Source: Bradyrhizobium sp. SZCCT0148 (GTDB taxonomy: Bacteria; Pseudomonadota; Alphaproteobacteria; Rhizobiales; Xanthobacteraceae). From it: 64,000 nucleotides of DNA. Position numbers and translations under genes: made by a program. Below are positions 51,814 through 61,077 of this stretch, piece after piece. Numbering within the stretch: the first letter of the stretch is position 1; each line of letters starts with the position of its first letter. Location of the stretch: positions 1 through 64,000 of the forward strand of contig NZ_JAFCKT010000011.1 in assembly GCF_018129985.1 (NCBI RefSeq), in the 5' to 3' direction. A model generated the notes under the pieces. That model worked only from the letters and a program-made list of their open reading frames with translations, ran no database searches and was not told the origin of the DNA.

Positions 51814-52580
51814 GCGGAGCGGTATCAGGAAAAAGCGCAGCCATCGAAGTCCTTGCCGTCGAGAAGCGCTTCGGCAATGTCGGCATCATCCGTGACCTCA
51901 ATTTGAGCGTCGCGCAAGGCGAGCGTCACGCGATCATCGGCCCGAACGGTGCCGGCAAGTCGACGACGTTCAATCTGATCAGCGGCCATATCAAGCCGAC
52001 GTCGGGCGAGGTGAAGCTCAACGGCGAGGTGATCTCGGGCTTGCAGCCGTTCGAGATCAATCGGCGCGGCCTGTCGCGCTCGTTCCAGGTGACGAACGTG
52101 TTCGCGCGGATGTCGGTGTGGGAGAACGTGCGCTGCGCCGTGCTCTGGGCGACGGGGCATCGCTATGCCTTCTGGAAGAACGTCGACAGCCTGCCCGAAG
52201 TGCGCGAGCGCACCGCGAAGATCCTGGACGACATCCATCTCACCCATCGGCGCGACGTTCCGGCCGGTCTTCTGACCTATGCCGAGCAACGCGAGCTCGA
52301 GATCGGCATCACCATCGCGAGCGGCGCGACCGTCGTCATGCTGGACGAGCCGACCGCCGGCATGAGCAACGCCGAAACGGAGCGCGCCGTGGCGCTGATC
52401 CGCCGGCTGACCGAGGGCAAGACCCTCGTCATCGTCGAGCACGACATGAGCGTCGTCTTCGGCCTCGCCGATCGCATCTCGGTGCTGGTCTACGGCCATA
52501 TCATCGCATCAGGCACGCCGGAAGAGATCCGGCGCGACCCGAAGGTCAAGGAAGCCTATCTCGGCGAGGAGGCACACTGA
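51810..52580 (+). CDS. livG: Branched-chain ABC transporter ATP-binding protein LivG
   Basis: 256 residues, start overlapping the LivM stop. Walker A is GPNGAGKST (about 45-53), Q-loop in SRSFQVTNVF, Walker B in VVMLDEPTAGM, H-loop in VIVEHDMSVV. The ABC signature is unusual: LTYAEQRELEIG in place of the common LSGGQ or LSYGEQ, so the Ser and Gly are lost in the first positions. The stop and the next start overlap by one base (TGATG). Confidence 0.9.
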   Translation: MSGAVSGKSAAIEVLAVEKRFGNVGIIRDLNLSVAQGERHAIIGPNGAGKSTTFNLISGHIKPTSGEVKLNGEVISGLQPFEINRRGLSRSFQVTNVFARMSVWENVRCAVLWATGHRYAFWKNVDSLPEVRERTAKILDDIHLTHRRDVPAGLLTYAEQRELEIGITIASGATVVMLDEPTAGMSNAETERAVALIRRLTEGKTLVIVEHDMSVVFGLADRISVLVYGHIIASGTPEEIRRDPKVKEAYLGEEAH

Positions 52581-53275
52581 TGCTCGAGGTCAGGGATCTC
52601 CACGCCTATTACGGCAAGAGCCACATCCTTCAGGGCGTCGATCTCGATGTGGCCGCCGGTGAAGTCGTGAGCCTGCTCGGCCGCAACGGAGTCGGCCGTT
52701 CGACGACGGTCAAAGCCATCATGGGCGAGGTGGCCCCGCAGGGCACGATCCGCTTCAAGGGCAAGGACATCGTCGGGCTGCCGAGCTACAAGATCGCGCG
52801 GCTCGGGCTCGGCTATGTGCCCGAACATCGCGACATCTTTCCGAGCCTCACGGTTCGGCAGAACCTCCTGCTCGGCGTCAAGGATACGCGCCGTCCCGGC
52901 AAGTGGCGGCTGCAGGACATGCTCGACATGTTCCCCAATCTCGCCGCGCGCGCCGACACGGCCGCGGGCGTGTTGTCCGGCGGCGAAAAGCAGATGTTGA
53001 CGACGTGCCGGACGCTGATGGGGGATCCCGACCTCATCATGATCGACGAGCCGACCGAAGGCCTCGCGCCGCTGATCGTCCAGCAGGTCGGCGACCTCAT
53101 CGCGCGGATCGCGCAGGCGGGCGTTGCCATTCTGCTGGTCGAGCAGAAGCTGTCGATCGCGTTGCGGATCTCCAAGCGTGTCTACATCATGGGCCACGGT
53201 CGCGTCGTGTTCGAGGGCACACCCGACGAGCTCAAGGCAAATGCCGCCGTGCGGCAGGAGTGGCTCGAGGTCTGA
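52580..53275 (+). CDS. livF: Branched-chain ABC transporter ATP-binding protein LivF, Walker A Lys replaced
   Basis: 231 residues. The signature LSGGEKQM, Walker B LIMIDEPTEGLAP and H-loop-type region (ILLVEQKLS, with Gln as in many LivF) are present. The Walker A motif reads GRNGVGRST (34-42), with Arg40 where nearly all ABC ATPases have Lys; the codon is CGT. In a heterodimer with LivG the LivG site keeps its Lys, so activity may rely on one site. I recall similar RST variants in Bradyrhizobium relatives but cannot check. Confidence 0.9.
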   Translation: MLEVRDLHAYYGKSHILQGVDLDVAAGEVVSLLGRNGVGRSTTVKAIMGEVAPQGTIRFKGKDIVGLPSYKIARLGLGYVPEHRDIFPSLTVRQNLLLGVKDTRRPGKWRLQDMLDMFPNLAARADTAAGVLSGGEKQMLTTCRTLMGDPDLIMIDEPTEGLAPLIVQQVGDLIARIAQAGVAILLVEQKLSIALRISKRVYIMGHGRVVFEGTPDELKANAAVRQEWLEV

Positions 53276-53499
53276 TGCTCACGTCCCCGTGACGTGCGCG
53301 CGCCATGTGACCGCTGCGGGATGCGCATACGCATCTGAATTCTTCGCTACATCTCTCCCGCCATATTCAGGCTATCGTCCCGTTCGCCGGCATCGCGATC
53401 GATGCGGCCGATGATAACCAAGAACAGAAGTGGAGGACGTCGACGACGGCCTGTGGGCACGCGCGTCGATGCACTCTGCCAGGGAAGGAGATGCCGGGC

Positions 53500-54705
53500 A
53501 TGCCGGGAACACAACTGATCCGTGGAGCTGTCGCTCTATTCGCAGTCCTGAGCGCCGCTTCGGCCGCGATGGCCGGAAACTACGACACCGGCGCGACCGA
53601 TACGTCGATCAAGCTCGGCCAGACCATGCCGTATTCTGGGCCTGCTTCCGCCTATTCCGCGATCGGACGCGCCGAAATCGCCTACTTCAAGATGCTCAAC
53701 GACAAGGGCGGCATCAACGGCCGCAAGGTCGAACTGCTCAGCATGGACGACGGCTACTCGCCCCCGAAGACGGTCGAGCAGGTCAGGCGGCTGGCCGAGA
53801 GCGACGAGGTGCTGGCGATGTTCTCGATGCTCGGCACCGGCCCGAACATCGCGGCCCAGAAATATCTCAACGCCAAAAAGATCCCGCAGCTGTTCCCGTC
53901 GAGCGGCGCCAGCCGCTGGAACGATCCGCAGCATTTCCCCTGGACCACCGGCTCGCAGCCGACCTACCGGACCGAAGGCCGCATCTACGCCAAGTGGATC
54001 CTGGCGAACAAGCCAAACGCGAAGATCGCGGTGATCACGCCCAACGAGGATCCCGGCCGCGACTATCTCGCCGGCTTCAAGGAGGGGCTCGGCGAGCACG
54101 TCAACCAGATCGTATCGGAAGCCGTCTACGAGACGACGGACCCGACCGTCGACTCCCAGATCGTCAAGTTCAAGGTCGCTGGCGCCGACGTCGTGTTCAA
54201 CGAATGCACGCCGAAATTCGCGGCGCAGGCGATCAAGAAAATCGCGGAGCTCGGCTGGAAGCCGCAGATCATCCTTCCTGCCGTCTCGAATTCCGTCGGC
54301 TCCGTGCTGGTGCCGGCCGGACTCGACAATTCCCTCGGTATCGTCACCGGCGCCTTCCTGAAAGATCCCGGCGATCCGCGCTGGGAGAATGACGCCGGCA
54401 TGAAAGCCTGGCGCGCGTGGATGAAGACCTACAATTCCGGAGCCGATCCCGCCGACATCTTCAACGTCACCGGCTACACCATGGCGCAGATCATGGAGCT
54501 GGTGCTGCAACGGGCCGGCAACGATCTGACGCGCGCGAACCTGATGAAGCAGACGCAGTCTTTCAAGGACGTCGAGCTGCCGATGCTGCTGCCCGGCATC
54601 AAGCTCAACACCTCCGCGGAACAGGTGACGCCGATCCGCCAATTGCAGATGGCGCGCTTCAACGGAAAGTCCTGGGAGCTGTTCGGCGACGTGATCGGCG
54701 AGTAG
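53500..54705 (+). CDS. Second branched-chain-type binding protein
   Basis: 401 residues from the ATG at 53500; an ATG at 53491 touches the AAGGAG directly and is less likely. Signal peptide to about 25 (AAMAGN). Type I binding-protein fold: IKLGQTMPYSGPASAYSAIG, AYFKMLNDKGGINGRKVELL, PNIAAQKYLNAKKIPQLFPS. It has no permease of its own here, so it may share the upstream LivHMGF transporter, with a different ligand. The gap to livF is 224 bp, so it may have its own promoter. Confidence 0.88.
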   Translation: MPGTQLIRGAVALFAVLSAASAAMAGNYDTGATDTSIKLGQTMPYSGPASAYSAIGRAEIAYFKMLNDKGGINGRKVELLSMDDGYSPPKTVEQVRRLAESDEVLAMFSMLGTGPNIAAQKYLNAKKIPQLFPSSGASRWNDPQHFPWTTGSQPTYRTEGRIYAKWILANKPNAKIAVITPNEDPGRDYLAGFKEGLGEHVNQIVSEAVYETTDPTVDSQIVKFKVAGADVVFNECTPKFAAQAIKKIAELGWKPQIILPAVSNSVGSVLVPAGLDNSLGIVTGAFLKDPGDPRWENDAGMKAWRAWMKTYNSGADPADIFNVTGYTMAQIMELVLQRAGNDLTRANLMKQTQSFKDVELPMLLPGIKLNTSAEQVTPIRQLQMARFNGKSWELFGDVIGE

Positions 54706-54788
54706 GATCAACGTCTCGCGACGGGCGGGCAGGGCGCCGGCCTTGCCCGCTCGAGAATTGACTGCATTGCTCCAGCCCGGGTGAAGAG

Positions 54789-55985
54789 ATGACGACAGCG
54801 ACCGGTCCCCTCAGCGGCATCCGCGTTCTCGATCTGACGAGCGTGCTGTTCGGTCCCTATGCCGCGCAAATGCTCGGCGATTGGGGCGCCGATGTCATCA
54901 AGGTCGAGCCGCCCGCGGGCGATACCTGGCGCTACACCGGCGTGTTCCGAAACCGCGGCATGAGCGGGCAGTTCATGGCGGTGAACCGCAACAAGCGCAG
55001 CCTTGCGCTCGACCTAAAGCATCCGGACGGCAAGGCGGCGCTGGCCAGGCTGATCCCGACGGTCGATGCGCTCGTCACCAATGTGCGCCCCGCGGCGATG
55101 GCGCGGCTTGGTTTCGGCTACGAGGCCTGCGCGAAGCTCAATCCGCGGCTGATCTATGCCGCAGCGACCGGCTTCGGCCAGGACGGCCCGTGGGCCGCGC
55201 GCCCTGCCTTCGACGAGATCATCCAGGCCGCCTCGGGCCTCGCATCGTCCATCGGATCGGACGAGGAGCCGGCCTTCGTCCCGAGCCTGATCGGCGACAA
55301 GATCTGTGCGATGGCGATGGTCGGCGCGGTCTCTGCGGCCTTGTTCCGGCGCGAGCGCACCGGGCAGGGCCAGATGGTCGAGGTGCCGATGCTGGAAACC
55401 ATCGCCGGCTTCAACAGCATCGAGATGCTGGGCGGCCACGCCTTCGATCCGCCGATCGGCCCGACCGGCTACAAGCGGATGAAGAACCGGCGCCCGGTGA
55501 AAACCAAGGACGGCTGGCTGACCATGCTGCCCTATTCCGGAGACAATTGGTGCGCCTTCTTCGAGGCCGTCGGCCGACCTGAGTTGAGCGACGAGCTCGG
55601 TGTGCGCGATCCCGTGCTGCGCTCGCAAAACATCGACAAGATCTACGACCGCATGAGCGAGATCGGGCCGACCCGCACCACTGCGGAGTGGGAGGACTTG
55701 CTGCTGCGGCTCGACGTGCCGCACACGGCATTCGCCAAGCTCACCGAGATCGGCGAGCAGCCGCATCTCGCCGCCGTCGGCTTGTTTGCGGAGATCGATC
55801 ATCCCACCGAAGGACGGATCAGGCAGGCGCGCCCCGCGACGAAATTCTCGGAGAGCCCGGCCGGAATCCATCGCATGGCGCCGCGCCTCGGCGAGCATTC
55901 GCGGGAGGTGTTGCGCGAGGCGGGCTTGAGCGATGCGGAAATCCAGGCTGCGGTCGACAGCAAGGCAGTCGGGGTCGCGCCGTAG
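54789..55985 (+). CDS. CaiB/BaiF family CoA-transferase
   Basis: 398 residues. The N-terminus SGIRVLDLTSVLFGPYAAQM, then DVIKVEPPAGDTWRYTG, and the active-site Asp in ARPAFDEIIQAASGL (near residue 144) match class III CoA-transferases. It moves CoA between carboxylic acids, typically in carnitine, aromatic or oxalate metabolism. It follows the second binding protein, so the imported ligand could be an acid or amide that is activated here. Confidence 0.88.
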   Translation: MTTATGPLSGIRVLDLTSVLFGPYAAQMLGDWGADVIKVEPPAGDTWRYTGVFRNRGMSGQFMAVNRNKRSLALDLKHPDGKAALARLIPTVDALVTNVRPAAMARLGFGYEACAKLNPRLIYAAATGFGQDGPWAARPAFDEIIQAASGLASSIGSDEEPAFVPSLIGDKICAMAMVGAVSAALFRRERTGQGQMVEVPMLETIAGFNSIEMLGGHAFDPPIGPTGYKRMKNRRPVKTKDGWLTMLPYSGDNWCAFFEAVGRPELSDELGVRDPVLRSQNIDKIYDRMSEIGPTRTTAEWEDLLLRLDVPHTAFAKLTEIGEQPHLAAVGLFAEIDHPTEGRIRQARPATKFSESPAGIHRMAPRLGEHSREVLREAGLSDAEIQAAVDSKAVGVAP

Positions 55986-56286
55986 GCCGTTCAGGAACCA
56001 TCTCACAATTCTCTGTGATGACGGTCACATCGCGCGGCCGGAGTCTCGGGCCTGACACGCGGTTCATCCCACCGGCCGACACCGTGCCGCAGTGATTCGT
56101 GCCCAGCCCAGGCCAGCCGCGGCCCCGGGCCACCTTCCGCCTGCGCGACCCCTCGTATAAGAGAGATTTGCCGCTTCGAGGTCCCGATATTGCCGGATAC
56201 GGAACGCAAGGTGGCTGCGATTTCTTAATCCAAAGATCGCAATCTGATCGATAAGAGCGCGGACTGGTACTGGACCGGGGTATGGC
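55986..56286. other. 301-bp gap, dyad before the L,D-transpeptidase gene
   Basis: No gene supported. Near the right end TGCGAT (56217-56222) and ATCGCA are inverted around a 14-base AT-rich centre, followed by a second GATCGAT. This may be an operator or part of a promoter for the following gene. Confidence 0.35.
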
Positions 56287-57846
56287 ATGAAAGACCTGAT
56301 GACGACGGCGCAATCCTCCACGGCGATGCGGCGTTGCCGGCCCTCCGGACGTGTCGCGCTCGCCGCAGTCGCCGTCCTGGCGGCGCTGACCGCCAGCGCC
56401 GAAGCAGCCAAGCAGGCGCGCCAGCCGGCCGAGGCGGTCGCGCCGCGGCAGGCCGGCGATCCGATCATGGCGATCGTGTCGATCAAGAGCCAGCAGGTCA
56501 CCTTCTACGACGCCGATGGCTGGATCCTGCGCGCGCCGGTGTCGACCGGCACCACGGGACGCGAGACGCCGGCCGGCGTGTTCGCCATTGTCGAGAAGGA
56601 CAAGGACCACCGCTCGACCATGTATGACGATGCCTGGATGCCGAACATGCAGCGCATCACCTGGAACGGCATTGCGCTGCATGGCGGACCGCTGCCCGGC
56701 TACGCCGCCTCCCACGGCTGCGTGCGCATGCCGTTCGGCTTTGCCGAGGGCCTGTTCGACAAGACGTATATCGGGATGCGAGTGATCATCTCGCCCCACG
56801 ATACGGTCCCGACCGAATTCTCTCACCCCTCGCTGTTCGTTCCGAAGCCGGAGGCCATCGCAGCCGTGCCCGGCCGGGCCGACAAGTTGTCCGTCGAGGC
56901 CGAGGAGGCGACGAGGGCTGCCGACGAGGCCAAGAAGGCTGCCTCAGCCGCCGCGAAGGAAGCTTCGTCGCTGCCTGCCGCGCTGCGCAAGCTGGAACAG
57001 CAGAAGGCCCGCGCGGACGCCGAGCTCGCCTTCGCCGACAAGACGCTCGCGAATGCCAAGACTGATCAGGCCCGCGCCAAGGCCGAGGAATTGAAGCAGA
57101 AGGCGGCCAACAAGGCCGCCGACGCGGCGACGCAGCTCGACGCCGCCAAGGCCGCCGCGCAGCCGAAGCGCGATGCCGTGGCCGCGACAAAGGACGCCGC
57201 CAAGACCGCTGCGACCAGGAAGGCCGAGGCCGTCAAGGCAGCGACCGACGCAAAGCTCGCGGGTGAGCCTGTCTCGGTCTACATCAGCCGCTCGACGCAG
57301 AAGCTCTATGTGCGGCGAAACACGCACAAGCCGGCGCCTGACGGCGGCGGCGAAGTGTTCGACACCAGCATCGAAGTCCCCGTCACGATCCGCAATCCCG
57401 AGCAGCCGCTCGGTACGCATATCTTCACGGCGATGGCGAAGTCCGGGACGGGGCTGCGCTGGAGCGTGGTCACGATCGAAAACGGCGACGAGGCCCGCAA
57501 TGCGCTCGACCGCATCACGATCCCGCAGGACGTCTGGGATCGCATCGGGCCGACCGCGTTGCCGCGCTCCTCGATCATCATCTCGGACGAGCCGCTGAGC
57601 GCCGAGACCAATTACCGGACCGAGTTCGTGGCGGTGCTGAGCGACCAGCCGCAAGGCGGCTTCATCACGCGCAAGCCGACCGCACCTGCCATGATCGCCA
57701 GCGATGACGGCTGGGACAATGGCGGCAACGGCTTCGGCTTCTTCTACCAGCGTGACCCCTACGTTCAGCCCGCCAATCCGCGCCGGCAGCGCGGCCAGTA
57801 CCAGTATTACCAGTCGACGCAGCCGATGCAGCGAAGCTGGTGGTAA
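56287..57846 (+). CDS. L,D-transpeptidase (YkuD) with coiled-coil linker and second YkuD-like half
   Basis: 519 residues. A signal anchor at about 22-40. The first YkuD domain (about 60-170) has the full active site HGGPLPGYAASHGCVRMPF with His132, His143, Cys145 and Arg147. Residues about 200-320 are an Ala/Lys/Glu coiled coil (AADEAKKAASAAAKEASS). The second half (about 325-470; VYISRSTQKLYVRRN, GTHIFTAMAKSGTGLRW) resembles another YkuD domain but has no Cys. It ends in a Gln/Tyr-rich tail (RGQYQYYQSTQPMQRSWW). It would crosslink peptidoglycan or anchor lipoproteins. Confidence 0.82.
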   Translation: MKDLMTTAQSSTAMRRCRPSGRVALAAVAVLAALTASAEAAKQARQPAEAVAPRQAGDPIMAIVSIKSQQVTFYDADGWILRAPVSTGTTGRETPAGVFAIVEKDKDHRSTMYDDAWMPNMQRITWNGIALHGGPLPGYAASHGCVRMPFGFAEGLFDKTYIGMRVIISPHDTVPTEFSHPSLFVPKPEAIAAVPGRADKLSVEAEEATRAADEAKKAASAAAKEASSLPAALRKLEQQKARADAELAFADKTLANAKTDQARAKAEELKQKAANKAADAATQLDAAKAAAQPKRDAVAATKDAAKTAATRKAEAVKAATDAKLAGEPVSVYISRSTQKLYVRRNTHKPAPDGGGEVFDTSIEVPVTIRNPEQPLGTHIFTAMAKSGTGLRWSVVTIENGDEARNALDRITIPQDVWDRIGPTALPRSSIIISDEPLSAETNYRTEFVAVLSDQPQGGFITRKPTAPAMIASDDGWDNGGNGFGFFYQRDPYVQPANPRRQRGQYQYYQSTQPMQRSWW

Positions 57847-57868
57847 CAGGCCGCCCGCGGCGGCGTCT

Positions 57869-58681
57869 CTACGCCTGCGCTTCGATCACGATCGCCTGGA
57901 TCTTGCCGTCGACCGCTCCGGATCCGTGCAGGGTGCGGAGCGTCTCGGCAACGAGGTCGGTCGCAGCCTGAAGCTTGGCGGCATCTCGCGCCTCGATCTC
58001 GCTGCGCAGCGGCGTCCCCTGGCAGAGGGCGAGCGCGACATATTCGGGCGAGGGCGCGCGGCTCGTTTCGGATCGCGTCTCGATCGAGATGTCGCGGAAG
58101 CCTGCGCGTTCGAGATCACTCTTGATGAGGCTCCTGTCGTAATAGCCGTGCGGCGTGCGGACCATGAATCGCGGCGGATCGTCGGGAAACAGTTTGCCGA
58201 GCGCGACGGTCGCCTCGTGCGTGACCACATTGTCCTCGATACGGTCCCAGACGTTGAACACGAAGGTGCCGTCCGGCTTCAGGACGCGCTTGACCTCGCC
58301 ATACGCCTTGACGCGGTCCGGAAAGAACATCGCGCCGAACTGGCAGCAGACCACGTCGAACTCGGCGTCGCCGAAAGGCAGCGCCATGGCGTCCGCCTGT
58401 CGCCAGGTGATGCGGTCGTCTTTGGCCTGGCGCTGGGCGGCAACGGCGAGCATGGGCTCGTTGAGGTCGGTCGCGACATAACGAACGCCGCGCGGCAGTG
58501 CTGCGGCCACGGCGCGCGTCACGGCGCCGGTGCCCGCGGCGATCTCCAGCAGCACGGCAGGAGTGCGGGCGGCGACGCGCTTCGCGATGTCCTCCGCATA
58601 GACGGAGAAGATCATCGGCACGAGATACTCGTCGTAGATTTTCGGAATGGAGCCGGCGAAAACCTTGTCAGTGTCGGGCAT
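57869..58681 (-). CDS. SAM-dependent class I methyltransferase
   Basis: 270 residues. SAM motif I is LLEIAAGTGAVTRAVA (about 45-60), with motif II-like ATDLNEPMLAVA and the post-motif FDVVCCQFGAMFFPDRVKAY. This is a Methyltransf_11-type small-molecule enzyme. Its substrate cannot be read. It is convergent with the L,D-transpeptidase gene (22 bp between stops). Confidence 0.82.
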   Translation of the reverse strand: MPDTDKVFAGSIPKIYDEYLVPMIFSVYAEDIAKRVAARTPAVLLEIAAGTGAVTRAVAAALPRGVRYVATDLNEPMLAVAAQRQAKDDRITWRQADAMALPFGDAEFDVVCCQFGAMFFPDRVKAYGEVKRVLKPDGTFVFNVWDRIEDNVVTHEATVALGKLFPDDPPRFMVRTPHGYYDRSLIKSDLERAGFRDISIETRSETSRAPSPEYVALALCQGTPLRSEIEARDAAKLQAATDLVAETLRTLHGSGAVDGKIQAIVIEAQA

Positions 58682-58799
58682 GATGGCCTCGCTGCAGGTT
58701 CGGACACGGGGAGCATGTTACCATGGTTTCCCGCCCGAGCCAGCAACGGCGCAACCTGCCCGCGCCCGTCTTACGATTTGCCCCCGCCGATCTGCCCCT

Positions 58800-59017
58800 C
58801 ATGGCCGATTACATAGCGAAGCCCGAGCGCCTTGTCGTAGAGCGCCTGCCGCGAAGCCGGCGCCGGTCGCCCCAACCGCGGCAAGGGCCACGTCCCGTTC
58901 GGCCGTCAGGCCACGGCCTGGGAGATCGCCTATGCCGTGCTGTTCTTACTGTCGGACGAAAGCGTCTACGTCACCGCGCAGACGCTGGCCGTGGATAGCG
59001 GCCTGGGCGGGATGTGA
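58800..59017 (+). pseudogene. Truncated, frameshifted short-chain dehydrogenase relic
   Basis: From about 58874 to the TGA at 59015 the frame reads NRGKGHVPFGRQATAWEIAY followed by AVLFLLSDESVYVTAQTLAV and DSGLGGM, the conserved C-terminus of SDR enzymes. This frame is closed by a TAG at 58838 and has no start. The preceding sequence in another frame (MADYIAKPERL, from 58801) continues the same type of protein, so a frameshift has occurred. The Rossmann and catalytic parts are absent. Confidence 0.65.
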
Positions 59018-59075
59018 AGTCTGATCGGGCTACGGAGGCTTCGCACGGCCGCGTGTGAATGCTATCCAAGTGGCC

Positions 59076-59660
59076 ATGAAAACCACGCTGCTGAAGACTG
59101 AGAACTACACCCGCTCGCCCTGGAAGAACGGCGGCGGCGTTTTTACTGATATCGCGGGCGCCTGGCGCGCCGGTGTGGCGGCAAAGGATTGGGACAGCCT
59201 GCTGTGGCGCTTTGCCTCGACGCCGATCGTGGCGCCCGGGCCGTTCTCGCACATGCCGGGCATCGACCGCCTGCAGATGGTCGTCGGCGGGCGCGGGCTG
59301 GTGCTGAGGTCGCCGACGCAGGAATTCGACGAGCGTGAACCTTTCACGACGGTGCGCTTCACCGGCGAGATGGAGATCGTGACCGCGCTCGAGGCGGGTC
59401 CGGTCGAGGTCGTGAACTTGATGGCCCGGCGCGGTGCGGCAGAGATCGCGCTTGTGGCGCTGAAGGAGCCCGGCGAGCGGCAGCTTCCCGCCGGCACGCA
59501 TCTGGTCTACGCGGCGGTCGGCGTCTGCCGCGTCCGTCTCGGAAGCGAGGATTTTGCGATTTCGCACAAAAACACGCTGAAGGTCGAACTCGCCGAGGCA
59601 TCGACCCTCACTCTCGTTTCGGGCCTTGTCGTGCTGGGATCGATCCGACTGGTCGGCTAG
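59076..59660 (+). CDS. hutD: HutD family protein
   Basis: 194 residues from the ATG at 59076, at the family's usual start (KTTLLKTENYTRSPWKNGGG); a GTG at 59055 would add seven residues. The HutD pattern is complete: DSLLWRFASTPIVAPGPFSH, PGIDRLQMVVGGRGLVL and EPFTTVRFTGEMEI. It is a double-cupin protein linked to histidine utilisation. No other hut gene is here. Found just past the SDR relic. Confidence 0.85.
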   Translation: MKTTLLKTENYTRSPWKNGGGVFTDIAGAWRAGVAAKDWDSLLWRFASTPIVAPGPFSHMPGIDRLQMVVGGRGLVLRSPTQEFDEREPFTTVRFTGEMEIVTALEAGPVEVVNLMARRGAAEIALVALKEPGERQLPAGTHLVYAAVGVCRVRLGSEDFAISHKNTLKVELAEASTLTLVSGLVVLGSIRLVG

Positions 59661-59736
59661 AACGCCCGGCGGCTGCGCACAATCCGGGCAATCGGCCAGG
59701 TTGACGATTTGGGGGCGGAACACGATATCTGCTGCT

Positions 59737-60954
59737 ATGCAGACCGTCGAAGCCCAGGACATCAACGTGCCGACAAGCATCAATCCCACCACCATGTCCG
59801 ACGGTGTCGTCGACTGGCTGACCAACGGCACGCGCGACGAGCGCTTTATCGACAACATTTTTGCCGAGATGTGCATTCGTTTGCAGCAGGTCGGCATTCC
59901 GCTGAAGCGGTCGACGTTTCACGTCCTGATCCATCACCCTCAGTGGCTGGGGGCCCGCTTCATGTGGTCCGATGGCATGCGGGAGGCGGAAACCGCGCTG
60001 GTCGATTTCGACGTGCGCGAGCGCTCCGAATACATCGGCAGTCCCGCCAACGAAATTCAGAACGGTGCAACCGAACTCCGTGAGAATCTCGAACGCGACG
60101 TCGCACTCGGCCGCAAGCACGCGCTCTATGACGAGATGCGGGCGAAGGGCCTGACCGACTATGTCGCCTGGCCGCTCTACCACACGCTCGGCAAGCGTCA
60201 TCTCATCACTTTCGCGACCGACCGCCCCGGCGGTTTCGACGATTCGCATATCGCTGCGCTGAAGCGCGTGCTGCCGGTGTTGGCGCTGGTCAGCGAGATC
60301 CGCATCAAGAACCGCCTCGCGCGAACGCTGCTGGAGACGTATGTCGGTTCGCATGCCAGCGAGCTGATCCTGGCCGGCGCCACGCGGCGCGGTACCGGCA
60401 CCACGGTGCGCGCCGCCATCATGATCTGCGACCTGCGCGATTTCACGAGGATCTCCGACAACTGGCCGCGCGACGACGTCATCGATCTGCTCAACGATTA
60501 TTTCGACGCGATGTCCGAGCCGATCGCGAAGCACGGCGGCGAGATCCTCAAATTCATCGGCGACGGCTTGCTCGCGATCTTCCCGCTTGATCAGCCCGAC
60601 GCCTGCGCCAATCTGCTTCGTGCCGTGACCGAGGCGCGTCAGGCCATGACCGCGCTGAACGCGCGCAACAATGGCACGGGGCGCGCCCCGCTGAATTACG
60701 GCATCGGCGTCCACGTCGGCGATGTCATGTACGGCAATATCGGATCATCCAGCCGGCTCGACTTCACCGTGATCGGTCCGGCCGTCAACATGGCCTCCCG
60801 CCTCGAAGCGCTTACCAAGCAATTGGGACGCACCGTGCTGCTGTCGCGCGCGTTCGCCGAACTTGTCGAACCGCAATTCGAGCTGGAGCATGTCGGTGAA
60901 CACGAGGTGCGCGGCTTCAGCGATCCGATCGAGCTGTTTGCCTATCACGGGTGA
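59737..60954 (+). CDS. Class III adenylate/guanylate cyclase
   Basis: 405 residues from the ATG at 59737. The N-terminal half (about 20-200) looks like a sensory region without membrane segments, often seen in rhizobial cyclases. The catalytic domain (about 215-400) has both metal Asp residues (MICDLRDFTRIS and ILKFIGDGLLAIF), then VHVGDVMYGNIGSSSRLDFT and VIGPAVNMASRLE. The SRLDFTVIG stretch includes the substrate-specifying region. It makes cAMP or cGMP; a second cyclase lies at the window's end. Confidence 0.9.
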   Translation: MQTVEAQDINVPTSINPTTMSDGVVDWLTNGTRDERFIDNIFAEMCIRLQQVGIPLKRSTFHVLIHHPQWLGARFMWSDGMREAETALVDFDVRERSEYIGSPANEIQNGATELRENLERDVALGRKHALYDEMRAKGLTDYVAWPLYHTLGKRHLITFATDRPGGFDDSHIAALKRVLPVLALVSEIRIKNRLARTLLETYVGSHASELILAGATRRGTGTTVRAAIMICDLRDFTRISDNWPRDDVIDLLNDYFDAMSEPIAKHGGEILKFIGDGLLAIFPLDQPDACANLLRAVTEARQAMTALNARNNGTGRAPLNYGIGVHVGDVMYGNIGSSSRLDFTVIGPAVNMASRLEALTKQLGRTVLLSRAFAELVEPQFELEHVGEHEVRGFSDPIELFAYHG

Positions 60955-60978
60955 GGCGGATCGCGATCTCAGTCACGC

Positions 60979-61077
60979 CTAGGTGAACGCAGCGAAGAAC
61001 CGGATGGCGAAGAACGCCCCCGCGGCGACGGCGGCGGTGGCGCCGATCGCGAAGACGATCCGCAGACTTTCATCCAT
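60979..61077 (-). CDS. 32-residue single-helix membrane protein
   Basis: The start ATG is at 61077 (AAGGA nine bases upstream). The product is MDESLRIVFAIGATAAVAAG followed by AFFAIRFFAAFT: one membrane helix with a short acidic start. It is shorter than most annotation cut-offs. Possibly a regulator or small subunit of a membrane complex. Confidence 0.5.
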   Translation of the reverse strand: MDESLRIVFAIGATAAVAAGAFFAIRFFAAFT

